Below, in pieces: positions 40,158-47,739 of a stretch of DNA of 47,739 bases. Each line of letters opens with the position of its first letter. The stretch's first letter is position 1. Both the position numbers and the translations under genes were made by a program. The notes beneath the pieces were generated by a model. The model was not told the origin of the DNA. It did not search any database and saw only the letters and a program-made list of their open reading frames with translations. Origin of the DNA: UMGS1696 sp964457685 (GTDB lineage: Bacteria; Bacillota; Clostridia; Oscillospirales; CAG-272); assembly GCA_964457685.1 (NCBI GenBank), contig CAYWFS010000010.1, positions 1 to 47,739 on the forward strand. The letters are read 5' to 3'.

Positions 40158-40412
40158 ATGAATAGAAATTCTGATATGATTCTTGCGGAGATATTGCGGC
40201 TTATCCTTCTTTTGCTTGTTGCAGGTTCGATATACATACTGTATTATGTGGATATGATGCGTTGTTCGGGAAAGCTTTTTCTCATAGCATACAACAGCGT
40301 GCCGTATATGTTCGAGCATATTCTTGCAGGTGTGGCAGTGTTTCTTGCTTTTTGCGTTGCAAGAATAAAAATCAGTGAAAAATTGTATGATAAAGGCGGA
40401 CGACGAGAATAA
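40158..40412 (+). CDS. 84-aa membrane protein of unknown function
   Basis: A small protein with two hydrophobic spans, AEILRLILLLLVAGSIYILYYV (about residues 10-31) and YMFEHILAGVAVFLAFCVARI (about 50-70), and charged ends. The start ATG 40158 has CGGAGAA 8 nt upstream and the promoter ends 44 bp earlier, so the longer in-frame start at 40113 is unlikely. The stop overlaps the tilS start by one base (TAATG), meaning coupled translation. No family is recognised. It occupies the place where DivIC is found near tilS in Bacillus, but its two spans and lack of a coiled coil argue against DivIC. Confidence 0.75.
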   Translation: MNRNSDMILAEILRLILLLLVAGSIYILYYVDMMRCSGKLFLIAYNSVPYMFEHILAGVAVFLAFCVARIKISEKLYDKGGRRE

Positions 40413-41833
40413 TGATTGAAGCGGACAGTAAAAAGAAACAGCTTGAGCGAGTCTTTCATATATTTCTGAATACCGTTGAAAAAAACGGAATGGATGAGAT
40501 AATGAAGTCATGCGGAGCTGTAGTGGCGGCTTATTCCGGCGGAGCTGACTCGGGATGTATGCTGTATCTTCTCAGGCGATATTGCAATGAAAACGGTATA
40601 AAGCTGATTGCGGCTCATGTAAACCACATGATTCGAGGAGAAGAAGCGGACGCAGACGAGGCTTTTTGTCGAAAACAGGCGGAGGAATACGGTATCTGCT
40701 TTGAACTTAAAAAGGCAGACGTACCGATGCTTGCGGAAAAAGAAGGACGCGGAATAGAGGAAACGGCACGTCTTGTAAGATATTCGTTTTTCGATGAGCT
40801 TGCAGAAAAATACGGTGCAGTCGTGGCAACCGCCCATAATGCAAGCGATAATGCCGAGACGGTGGTTTTCAATATGCTGAGAGGGTGCGGAACTCACGGA
40901 CTTTCCGGCATACTTCCCGTGCGTGACGGCAAATTCATCAGACCCCTCTCGGAGCTTACGGGTGAAGAGATACGTTCGTTCTGCAAGTCGGCGGATATAG
41001 CTTTCGTTCTCGATAAAACCAATACAGATACGGATTACACAAGAAACTACATCCGTCACGTTGTAATGCCGACACTCGAAAGGCTTAACCCGAATCCTGC
41101 CGGCAGTATAGCGAAAATGAGCGGACTTATAAGAGCGGACGATGATTTTCTTTCGTCTTACGCACTGAATATCCTCGGTGACAGACGTGAGATAAAAAGA
41201 GATGAGCTTCTTTCGCTTCATATTGCATTGTCTTCGAGAATATTGCGTATTATGTACGACAGGGCAAAGGAAACCGATTCCACAATAGAGGAAGGACATA
41301 TATCCGACCTACTCAACCTCGCACGAAAAAAAAGCGGAGAGTCGTCTCTTTCGCTTCCCGGAAATATGCGTGCGGTTATAGAGAGGGAGAGAGTTTATTT
41401 TGCCAAAAGCACGGAAAAATGCGAACAAAAAACGGAGTTTGTATATCCTCGTGACGGCAATGTGTACGAAAATGAGATGTATCGTGTGGTGATTTCACCG
41501 AAAAACCACAATTCTCACACGGAACTCAGCAAGAATGATGAAAATATTTACAAATTATCTACACTCAGGTCGTTCGATTTTGATAAAATAAAAGGTACAT
41601 TGATTATAAGAAATCGGGAACAAGGCGACAGCTATGTATACGGCGGAATGAGACACCGTGTAAAAAAGATGTTTGTCGATACAAAAATGACACTCAGAGA
41701 AAAAAGTCTGCATCCGATAATCTGCGATGATGACGGAATACTCTGGGTACCGAATTTTTCGCCTCGTGACGGCACTGCCGAAAACAAAGCGGAAGTCTCT
41801 ATAGTAATCAGCGTTTATAAAAAGAATGAGTAA
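40412..41833 (+). CDS. tilS: tRNA(Ile)-lysidine synthase
   Basis: Modifies C34 of the CAU-anticodon tRNA-Ile to lysidine with ATP and lysine, so that it reads AUA. The 473-aa protein has the PP-loop AAYSGGADSGCMLYLL (SGGxDS), then AAHVNHMIRG, TAHNASDNAETV and NYIRHVVMP, the TilS landmarks, plus a C-terminal domain (FDFDKIKGTLIIRNREQGD...HRVKKMFVD). The start overlaps the preceding stop (TAATG). It is followed after 30 nt by hpt. The order tilS-hpt-ftsH is conserved in many Firmicutes. Confidence 0.97.
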   Translation: MIEADSKKKQLERVFHIFLNTVEKNGMDEIMKSCGAVVAAYSGGADSGCMLYLLRRYCNENGIKLIAAHVNHMIRGEEADADEAFCRKQAEEYGICFELKKADVPMLAEKEGRGIEETARLVRYSFFDELAEKYGAVVATAHNASDNAETVVFNMLRGCGTHGLSGILPVRDGKFIRPLSELTGEEIRSFCKSADIAFVLDKTNTDTDYTRNYIRHVVMPTLERLNPNPAGSIAKMSGLIRADDDFLSSYALNILGDRREIKRDELLSLHIALSSRILRIMYDRAKETDSTIEEGHISDLLNLARKKSGESSLSLPGNMRAVIERERVYFAKSTEKCEQKTEFVYPRDGNVYENEMYRVVISPKNHNSHTELSKNDENIYKLSTLRSFDFDKIKGTLIIRNREQGDSYVYGGMRHRVKKMFVDTKMTLREKSLHPIICDDDGILWVPNFSPRDGTAENKAEVSIVISVYKKNE

Positions 41834-41863
41834 ATTATTCTGACTTTTACGGAGGAAAACAGC

Positions 41864-42427
41864 ATGGCACGCACATCGGTTCTTGACCGTGACATTGAAA
41901 GGGTACTTATTTCTCAGGAAGAAATAGAAAAAATAACTGATCGCATAGCGGATGAGATAGACCGTGATTACAAGGATTCTAAGCGTTTGCTTCTTTTGTG
42001 CATACTTAAAGGAAGCGTTGTATTTATGGGAGACCTCATGAAGAAAATATCACTCCCCGTGGAGATAGATTTCATGAAGGTATCGTCCTACGGTGCGGGA
42101 ACTACCACATCGGGAAGAATCAACATAATACTCGACCTGCACAGAAACGACCTTTCCGAATGCGACATCATTGTTGTTGAGGATATTATCGACAGCGGAA
42201 AGACGCTTTCATACCTTACAGAGTATCTCAGAATAGGCGGTGCGAAGTCTGTAAAGACCTGTACTCTCCTTGATAAGCCATCACGCAGAACGGTTGACTT
42301 TACTCCCGACTATACGGGAATGGAAATACCGGACGAATTCGTTGTCGGCTACGGACTTGACTATGCCGAGCAGTACAGAGCACTTCCGTATATCGGCATA
42401 CTGAAACCCGAGGTATACTCAAAATAA
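41864..42427 (+). CDS. hpt: hypoxanthine phosphoribosyltransferase
   Basis: Purine salvage: converts hypoxanthine (and guanine) plus PRPP to IMP (GMP). A 187-aa protein with the PRPP-binding signature IIVVEDIIDSGKTLSYL, the flexible-loop region VSSYGAGTTTSG and the C-terminal VVGYGLDYAEQYRALPYIGIL, all diagnostic. The start has GGAGGAAAA upstream. It lies between tilS and ftsH in one transcription unit. Confidence 0.98.
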   Translation: MARTSVLDRDIERVLISQEEIEKITDRIADEIDRDYKDSKRLLLLCILKGSVVFMGDLMKKISLPVEIDFMKVSSYGAGTTTSGRINIILDLHRNDLSECDIIVVEDIIDSGKTLSYLTEYLRIGGAKSVKTCTLLDKPSRRTVDFTPDYTGMEIPDEFVVGYGLDYAEQYRALPYIGILKPEVYSK

Positions 42428-42458
42428 GCTTGTTCAAGAATCAACGGAGGAGATAATA

Positions 42459-44531
42459 TTGAAGAACGGTTTTAAAATTGCCATATTTTATATCGTTCTT
42501 ATCGGCATAATTCTTATTGCAACCGCCTCGTTATGGAATTCGATACCGCAGGAAAATCTGTGCTACAGTGATGTGGTCGAATGCTTCGTTAACGAACAGG
42601 TAAAGGAATTCAGCGTCGATGAGAACAATAACCTTACCATGATCCTGAGAGTAACTCTCGCAGACGGCACGGAGGGTGAAGCATACGCAACATATAAGCT
42701 CCGCAGTCTCGACTTGTTTATAAAGGATTTGGGAGACATTATACAGGAGCAACATTCGCAAAATATAATAACGGCATACGATTATCCGGCACCGTACAGT
42801 ATACCATGGTGGGTGTCGCTGATTCCGTATATAATAGTTATAATACTTCTCGTTGCAATGTGGATGTTCGTGATGAACCAGGCAACGGGCGGTAAGGGTG
42901 CAAAGATAAATTCTGTCGGACGTGCAAAAGCAAAGCTCGTTACGGCGGATAAGGCTAAGGTATACTTCAAGGATGTTGCCGGTGCGGACGAAGAAAAGGC
43001 AGAGCTTGAGGAGATTGTAGAATTTCTCCGCAATCCCGAATACTTCACAAAGCTCGGTGCAAAGATACCTCACGGTGTGCTTCTCGTGGGTCCTCCCGGA
43101 ACAGGTAAGACACTTATCGCAAAGGCTGTTGCAGGTGAAGCGGGTGTTCCGTTCTACTCAATATCCGGTTCCGACTTCGTTGAAATGTACGTCGGCGTAG
43201 GTGCTTCGAGAGTTCGTGACCTCTTTGATACCGCTAAGAAAAACCCCGCCGCAATTATATTCATTGACGAAATCGACGCAGTCGGTCGTCACAGAGGTGC
43301 AGGTCTCGGCGGCGGTCACGATGAAAGAGAACAGACTCTTAACCAGATCCTCGTTGAAATGGACGGTTTCGGTTCAAGCGAGGGCGTTATCGTAATGGCG
43401 GCAACAAACCGTCCCGATATACTTGACCCCGCACTTCTCAGACCCGGCAGATTCGACAGACAGATAACAATGAATGCTCCCGATGTAAAGGGACGTGAAG
43501 ATATTCTCAAGGTTCATTCGAGAAATAAGCCTTTTGAAGCTGACGTAGACCTTTCCGTTATCGCAAAGACTACCGTAGGCTTCACCGGTGCGGAGCTTGC
43601 AAACCTTCTTAATGAAGCGGCTCTTCTTGCGGCTCGTAAGGGTAAGCACCTCATCGGAATGACCGACCTCGAAGAAGCAATGATAAAGGTAATAGTCGGT
43701 CCGGCAAAGAAATCCAGAGTGATAAGCGATGCCGAAAAGAGACTTACCGCATATCATGAAACCGGTCACGCAATCACCACATGGGTTCGTCAGCCCGATG
43801 AGCCTGTACATCAAATATCCATTATCCCGAGTGGCAGAGCAGGGGGATATACTCTTTCGTTCCCGAAGGAGGATAAATCCTATATGTCGAAGGGCATGAT
43901 GGAGAGCGAGATTATAACGCTTCTCGGCGGTCGTGTTGCGGAGGCTCTTATTATCGGCGATATATCCACAGGTGCATCAAACGATATTCAGAGAGCTTCA
44001 AGCATCGCACGTCAGATGGTTACAAAATACGGTATGTCGGATAAGCTCGGTCCGATACTTTACGGCTCAGAATCCTCGAGTGACGAAGTGTTCCTCGGTC
44101 GTGACTTTAATCAGACAAAGAACTATTCAGAGGAGACAGCTTCCATAATCGACAGCGAAGTTAAGGACATTGTTACAAAGGCTTACTCCGATGCGGAACA
44201 GATTCTGAAGGATAACATGGACAGACTCCACTTTGTTGCAGCATATCTCATGAAGAATGAGATTATGGAGGAAGAGCAGTTTGTTCGTGCAATGACCGAT
44301 ACAGACGTTACCATAGAACAGCTTGAAGAAATGGTAGCCGAAAAGCGTCGCAGATCCCGTGAAGAAAACGAAGCGAGAGCCAGACATCTTGCGGAACTCG
44401 AAAGACAGCGTGAAGAGGAAAGAAAGCGTGCCGAAAGTCATGAACAGCACGAAAAAAATCCTTTTGCCGCACCTGAGAAGGATGCAGATAACAACTCCGC
44501 CGACAACGGTGACGAAAATAATCAGCAATAA
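42459..44531 (+). CDS. ftsH: ATP-dependent zinc metalloprotease FtsH
   Basis: A membrane-bound AAA+ protease for damaged membrane and regulatory proteins. The 690 aa comprise TM1 (~6-26), an extracytoplasmic domain, TM2 (~117-139) and an AAA domain. The latter has Walker A GPPGTGKT (211-218), Walker B IIFIDEIDAVG and the second region of homology ATNRPDILDPALLRPGRFDRQ. The zinc site AYHETGHAI lies near 434. The tail is Arg/Glu-rich and low in complexity, with a coiled-coil look. The start codon is TTG, preceded by GGAGGAG at 8 nt; no ATG fits. It is the last gene of the unit, with a terminator after the stop. Confidence 0.98.
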   Translation: MKNGFKIAIFYIVLIGIILIATASLWNSIPQENLCYSDVVECFVNEQVKEFSVDENNNLTMILRVTLADGTEGEAYATYKLRSLDLFIKDLGDIIQEQHSQNIITAYDYPAPYSIPWWVSLIPYIIVIILLVAMWMFVMNQATGGKGAKINSVGRAKAKLVTADKAKVYFKDVAGADEEKAELEEIVEFLRNPEYFTKLGAKIPHGVLLVGPPGTGKTLIAKAVAGEAGVPFYSISGSDFVEMYVGVGASRVRDLFDTAKKNPAAIIFIDEIDAVGRHRGAGLGGGHDEREQTLNQILVEMDGFGSSEGVIVMAATNRPDILDPALLRPGRFDRQITMNAPDVKGREDILKVHSRNKPFEADVDLSVIAKTTVGFTGAELANLLNEAALLAARKGKHLIGMTDLEEAMIKVIVGPAKKSRVISDAEKRLTAYHETGHAITTWVRQPDEPVHQISIIPSGRAGGYTLSFPKEDKSYMSKGMMESEIITLLGGRVAEALIIGDISTGASNDIQRASSIARQMVTKYGMSDKLGPILYGSESSSDEVFLGRDFNQTKNYSEETASIIDSEVKDIVTKAYSDAEQILKDNMDRLHFVAAYLMKNEIMEEEQFVRAMTDTDVTIEQLEEMVAEKRRRSREENEARARHLAELERQREEERKRAESHEQHEKNPFAAPEKDADNNSADNGDENNQQ

Positions 44532-44534
44532 ATA

Positions 44535-44595
44535 AAAATTACCCGATACACTTTTTAGGTTTGATATTCCGCCAAAAGGTGTCGGGTATTTTTTT
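44535..44595. terminator. bidirectional terminator between ftsH and the YgjP-like gene
   Basis: A long stem TACCCGATACACTTTT / AAAAGGTGTCGGGTA (one bulge, one G-U pair) with A and T runs on both sides, between convergent genes. Confidence 0.88.
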
Positions 44596-45151
44596 ATTTG
44601 ATTCCGGCTATAAGTGCGTCTCCGTTGTCCCTCAGCCACTTTCTTGCCCCTTTTCTGTCGGGAATATAGCTGTCAACTATCTCCCAAAACCGCTTTGAAT
44701 GATTCATTTCCAGCGTGTGACTAAGCTCATGCACTATTACGTAGTCAAGCACAAATTCGGGTACCAAATCAAGCAGGGAATTGAAGCACAGCCTTTTTTC
44801 CGAGGTGCAGCTCCCCCAGCGTGAGGTCATCGGTCGCACACTTATCTTTGTGTAGCTTACACCCATGATGCTTGAATAATAAGCAGCCTTTTCTTCTGCT
44901 TTTTTCATGAGTGAGCTTTTCATTTCCGCAAGCTCTTCTTCCGTGAACGGATTTATGACCTTGCATTCATTCGTGCGTTCTTTCATTTCGGCAAGGTGAG
45001 TCTCTATCCAATCGGAATGAGACAGAACAAAGTGCTGTATATCTCTTTCGGGCATCCTCTCGGGAACACGAATTATAACCTCACATTGTCGGCTTATCTC
45101 GATTGCTATGCTGCGTCGTCCGCTTCGTATGACCTTTATGCTGTCGTTCAT
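44594..45151 (-). CDS. YgjP-like (DUF45) zinc metallopeptidase
   Basis: A 185-aa protein with the YgjP/SprT-like pattern: SRWGSCTSEKRLCFNSLLDLVPEFVLDYVIVHELSHTLEMNHSKRFW contains, in order, RWGSC, the zinc-binding HELSH and a third His in NHSKRFW, with Glu as catalytic base. The proteolytic substrate of this family is poorly defined. The start at ATG 45151 overlaps the queH stop (ATGA), so translation is coupled. A longer in-frame start at 45223 lies wholly within queH. It ends at the terminator shared with ftsH. Confidence 0.88.
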   Translation of the reverse strand: MNDSIKVIRSGRRSIAIEISRQCEVIIRVPERMPERDIQHFVLSHSDWIETHLAEMKERTNECKVINPFTEEELAEMKSSLMKKAEEKAAYYSSIMGVSYTKISVRPMTSRWGSCTSEKRLCFNSLLDLVPEFVLDYVIVHELSHTLEMNHSKRFWEIVDSYIPDRKGARKWLRDNGDALIAGIK

Positions 45152-45795
45152 TGCTGTTCGGTTTCCTTTGTTTTCTCGGCATCGTAGCGTTCCCGTGCAA
45201 GCTTTGAATATATACAACCGCAATAGTTCTGCCTGTATAAGCCGTACTCCTCTGAAAGCTCTATGGAACGCTTGTAGCCGCCCTTTTTCTTGAAGTCGGA
45301 ATAAAGGTAGCTTACTCCGTATTCGGCTTCAAGCTTTCCGCCTATTTCATTCAGCCAATCCGCTCTTTTGTACGGACTTATCGAAAGCGTGGTGCAGAAA
45401 TAATCGTAGCCGTTTTCCTTTGCGTATTCAGCCGTTCTGCGTAGTCTAAGCTCATAGCATATCCGACATCTCTCTCCCCCCTCGGGAAGTTCTTCAAGTC
45501 CCTTTGTCACCGAGTAAAATTCGTTTGAATCGTATTCGGGTGCAAGTATTTTTGCGTGACTTCCGCTTTCACCGGTGAATCTTTCAAGCTCCGACAGCCT
45601 GAATTCAAATTCGCTTTTCGGGGAAATGTTCGGGTTGTAAAAGAACAGCGTTATATCAAAGTATCTTTCGATATATTCGAGTACATACGATGAGCAGGGG
45701 GCACAGCAGGCTTGCAGAAGAAGCGTAGGCTTTTTTTTAATTGACTGTATCTCGCCTAGCTTTTTCTCAAGTACAAGAGAATAATTTTGTTTCAC
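45148..45795 (-). CDS. queH: epoxyqueuosine reductase QueH
   Basis: Final step of queuosine tRNA modification: reduces epoxyqueuosine, replacing the unrelated QueG. The 215-aa protein shows the QueH (formerly DUF208) cysteine groups LLQACCAPCSSYVLEYI, GERCRICYELRLRRTAEYA and YCGCIYS, which bind an iron-sulfur cluster and a nearby mononuclear iron. It also has FFYNPNISP and TTLSISPYK. The start codon is GTG 45795 with GAGGT 9 nt upstream. Its own promoter lies at 45828-45856. It overlaps the metallopeptidase gene by 4 nt. Confidence 0.95.
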   Translation of the reverse strand: MKQNYSLVLEKKLGEIQSIKKKPTLLLQACCAPCSSYVLEYIERYFDITLFFYNPNISPKSEFEFRLSELERFTGESGSHAKILAPEYDSNEFYSVTKGLEELPEGGERCRICYELRLRRTAEYAKENGYDYFCTTLSISPYKRADWLNEIGGKLEAEYGVSYLYSDFKKKGGYKRSIELSEEYGLYRQNYCGCIYSKLARERYDAEKTKETEQQ

Positions 45796-45827
45796 AATGC
45801 ATTACCTCACGGAAATTTTCGCTTATT

Positions 45828-45856
45828 ATTGTAGCACAAAAGAGGAGTTATTTCAA
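45828..45856 (-). promoter_or_regulatory. sigma-A promoter of queH
   Basis: On the minus strand TTGAAA (45851-45856), 17-bp spacer, TACAAT (45828-45833), about 33 bp before the GTG start. Confidence 0.7.
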
Positions 45857-45917
45857 CCGAGTAGCAATATTCACTACTCTTAAATGACGATTTCCTAAGA
45901 AAATTGTAATTTTGCCG

Positions 45918-45946
45918 TTGAAATACGAGGTGAATTATTGTATAAT
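45918..45946 (+). promoter_or_regulatory. sigma-A promoter of the LCP-like gene
   Basis: TTGAAA (45918-45923), 17-bp spacer, TATAAT (45941-45946). It overlaps the first in-frame ATG (45938), so translation must begin at 45983. Confidence 0.8.
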
Positions 45947-45982
45947 ATATTTTATAGCATTAAAGCCGGAAAGGAGTCAAAA

Positions 45983-47260
45983 ATGCTTTCGGCACTGAAA
46001 AATTTCGGAGTGACATTCCTTATATCATCCCTGCTTTTCGGAGTGATAGCGTATTTCGCCACAGGACTTGTGACAAATACAATGGGCGAGATACTTGATG
46101 AGGATACCTCACTCGACAATATTATAAATAACAGCGAAGAAATTATAGACCCCGAGGAAAATATATCGGGCGATGTTATCGTATCCGATGAAAAGGTTCC
46201 GGAGGGGGATAGCTTTACGTTCCTTGTCGCTGTAAACGACCATCGTCCCGACCTTTACAACGACTATAAGCCGGACGCAAGCTATATGTATAATACTGAC
46301 TGGACGGTGGTTTCTCCCACAGAGACCATAGGCTGTCTTTCAACCGAGTACAGAGAAAAAGCTCTTTCCTCACTTGTCCTTGTCCACATAAATAAGGAAA
46401 GCCGTGAGTTTGTGTATACATATTTTTCTCCGTCTATCAGAGTCTATACGACCGGCGGATATATCACTCTCTCGGAAATCTATGAGCAGTACGGCATAGA
46501 CAGAATAGCCGAGCATATTTACGCAATGACGGGACTTAACGCAAAGTATAAGCTCCTTATAAACGGCTATGACCTCGATGAGCTTTATTCTCTACTCGGT
46601 GGTGTTATGGTGAATGTTGGAAGTGATATTTATTCCGACGGAACATACAATACCATGCGTTACGAGACAACGGTAGAGCATATAGAGGCTGACGGAAGCG
46701 AATGGACAGAGCATAAGGCTAACACATATCTTGTCGGAAAGGGAGAGGTTGCTCTTACCTCCGATAATATATATACTCTTCTCAGCACAAAGGAGCATAA
46801 CTCATCGGAGCTTTCGATAAAGGAAGCATATACGGTCGAGATTCTGCAAAAATATCTCACATACCTTGCAAATATCGAGGAAAGCAAGCTGAAAATAATT
46901 CTTTCTCAGCTGATCATGAATGAGTCCGAATGGGGAAATATCGAGGGTCTTGAGCTTGCCCCGGTCGAGGAAGAGACAGAGGTATGGCAGCCCGAACCCG
47001 AAACGGAGGAAACGGAAGAAGAAAAGGATACTCCGAAGTGGGTGGCAGATACCTATGAACCGGATGGAGCGGTAATTACGACCGACTTCACAATGAATGA
47101 GTTTGAAGACATATATGAGCTTATCTGTGCGGTAACGTATTTTGAAAACAAAACGGTATCGTATCCCGTTACATATTATGCGGCGGATAAGGATAGCGGG
47201 GAATACTTCGATGCAAATATAAACTCGGGTATCTCGCTTTATATGGACTACAGAAAATAA
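45983..47260 (+). CDS. membrane-anchored LytR-CpsA-Psr (LCP)-like protein lacking the usual catalytic signature
   Basis: A 425-aa protein with an N-terminal membrane anchor (FGVTFLISSLLFGVIAYFATGLV, residues 8-30) and an extracellular domain whose layout follows LCP enzymes. FLVAVNDHRP resembles the start (usually LLGxDxR), SSLVLVHINKESREF the next strand (usually RxDTMxLxxxN), and LYSLLGGVMVNVGSD the conserved LLGGVxV strand. The Arg/Asp residues that bind the polyprenyl-pyrophosphate substrate (RSDT and SIPRD) are not found at the expected places; there FSPSIRV stands. It may be a non-catalytic relative. A Glu-rich linker (about 325-360) leads to a final beta-rich region. The start ATG 45983 has AAAGGAG 7 nt upstream. 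The next gene, glycyl-tRNA synthetase, follows after 32 nt. Confidence 0.7.
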   Translation: MLSALKNFGVTFLISSLLFGVIAYFATGLVTNTMGEILDEDTSLDNIINNSEEIIDPEENISGDVIVSDEKVPEGDSFTFLVAVNDHRPDLYNDYKPDASYMYNTDWTVVSPTETIGCLSTEYREKALSSLVLVHINKESREFVYTYFSPSIRVYTTGGYITLSEIYEQYGIDRIAEHIYAMTGLNAKYKLLINGYDLDELYSLLGGVMVNVGSDIYSDGTYNTMRYETTVEHIEADGSEWTEHKANTYLVGKGEVALTSDNIYTLLSTKEHNSSELSIKEAYTVEILQKYLTYLANIEESKLKIILSQLIMNESEWGNIEGLELAPVEEETEVWQPEPETEETEEEKDTPKWVADTYEPDGAVITTDFTMNEFEDIYELICAVTYFENKTVSYPVTYYAADKDSGEYFDANINSGISLYMDYRK

Positions 47261-47292
47261 CGTAAATAATTACAGTAAGGATGGTATAAATC

Positions 47293-47739
47293 ATGGCTCG
47301 CATGGCAAATGACGCAAAAACAATGGATAAAATAGTGGCACTGTGCAAAAACAGAGGCTTTGTATATGCAGGAAGTGAAATCTACGGCGGTCTTGCAAAT
47401 ACATGGGATTACGGTCCTCTCGGTGCAGAGCTTAAAAGCAATATCAAAAAGGCTTGGTGGAAGAAATTCGTTCAGCAGAACCCTTACAACGTAGGACTTG
47501 ATGCGGCTATCCTCATGAACCCTCAGACATGGGTAGCATCCGGTCACCTCGGCGGCTTCTCCGACCCCCTTATGGACTGCAAGGAGTGTAAGGAAAGATT
47601 CCGTGCGGATAAGATAATCGAAGACTGGGTTGCCGAAAACAACTTTGAGCTTCCTAAGGCAGTTGACGCATTCTCTCAGGCTGAAATGAAAGAGTTCATC
47701 GACGAGCATAACATTCCCTGTCCCTCCTGCGGAAAGCAT
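47293..47739 (+). CDS. glyS: glycyl-tRNA synthetase (glyQS type), 3' end cut by window edge
   Basis: The first 149 codons of a class II, single-chain GlyRS (alpha-2 type). KIVALCKNRGFVYAGSEIYGGLANTWDYGPLGAELKSNIKKAWW is the diagnostic N-terminal motif region, followed by ASGHLGGFSDPLMDCKECKERFRADKII and a Cys pair CPSC, where this enzyme inserts a zinc-like segment. No stop codon appears before the end, so the gene continues past 47739. The start ATG 47293 has AAGGA 11 nt upstream; a second ATG at 47302 is possible. It runs 32 nt after the LCP-like gene with no terminator between, so it may be read through from that promoter or from an internal one. Confidence 0.97.
   Translation, partial: MARMANDAKTMDKIVALCKNRGFVYAGSEIYGGLANTWDYGPLGAELKSNIKKAWWKKFVQQNPYNVGLDAAILMNPQTWVASGHLGGFSDPLMDCKECKERFRADKIIEDWVAENNFELPKAVDAFSQAEMKEFIDEHNIPCPSCGKH

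Noticed and set aside
47248..47739. A 163-codon minus-strand ORF at the right edge
   Set aside because: The plus strand encodes an unmistakable glycyl-tRNA synthetase N-terminus across the same bases.

Overview
The window reads as a low-to-mid GC, anaerobic, spore-lineage Firmicute of class Clostridia, most like the Oscillospirales/Ruminococcaceae. The grounds are GGAGG-type ribosome sites, sigma-A promoters (TTGACA-17-TATAAT), pyruvate formate-lyase with its activase, a SpoVAC protein, a CIRCE-controlled hrcA-grpE-dnaK-dnaJ-prmA operon and a tilS-hpt-ftsH block. Two runs of exactly 100 N (11112-11211 and 20669-20768) look like scaffold gaps, so this is probably a draft or metagenome assembly. 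No rRNA, tRNA, CRISPR array, transposase or phage gene was seen.

Left part (1-15.8 kb): an XRE/TPR-type regulator overlaps a DivIVA-like coiled-coil gene (minus). These diverge from a tandem gltX-glnS pair. Then come a MATE exporter (minus), a peptide deformylase with an altered motif I, a zinc-ribbon protein with an extremely Cys/acid-rich tail (minus), a lone spoVAC, murI, a TTG-initiated beta-helix lipoprotein broken by gap 1, a GDPD-family phosphodiesterase and a large GH106-like glycoside hydrolase. Most units have their own recognisable promoter and hairpin terminator.

Middle (15.8-28.2 kb, all minus strand): a peptide-modification/export locus made of a family-2 glycosyltransferase, a radical SAM/SPASM maturase whose N-terminus is lost in gap 2, and two half-size ABC exporters. 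Its apparent promoter carries a run of eight C directly between the -35 and -10 boxes, a candidate phase-variation switch, followed by a palindrome. This looks like a RiPP (modified peptide) pathway with no visible precursor gene and is the most interesting unit here. Next is pflA-pflB, preceded by a consensus promoter and an RNA leader that matches the ZTP (pfl motif) riboswitch with an overlapping terminator. Then come a DUF362 protein, mntP behind a yybP-ykoY-type manganese riboswitch with its own terminator, and a Gfo/Idh/MocA oxidoreductase.

Right part (28.4-47.7 kb, mostly plus): a 41-aa membrane miniprotein missing from ordinary ORF lists, an RsuA-type pseudouridine synthase and tex form one operon. 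An orphan MsmK/UgpC-type sugar-ABC ATPase and a secreted protein with an SPETG sortase-like C-terminus follow. Then come the CIRCE heat-shock operon ending in prmA, a small membrane gene coupled to tilS, hpt and ftsH. On the minus strand queH and a YgjP-like metallopeptidase overlap by 4 nt. An LCP-like protein lacking the usual catalytic signature and the 5' part of glycyl-tRNA synthetase run off the right edge.

The window is mostly housekeeping (translation, protein quality control, wall precursor, purine/folate-linked fermentation) with two compact RNA switches and one accessory peptide locus. All family names rest on reading motifs by eye; no search was run.
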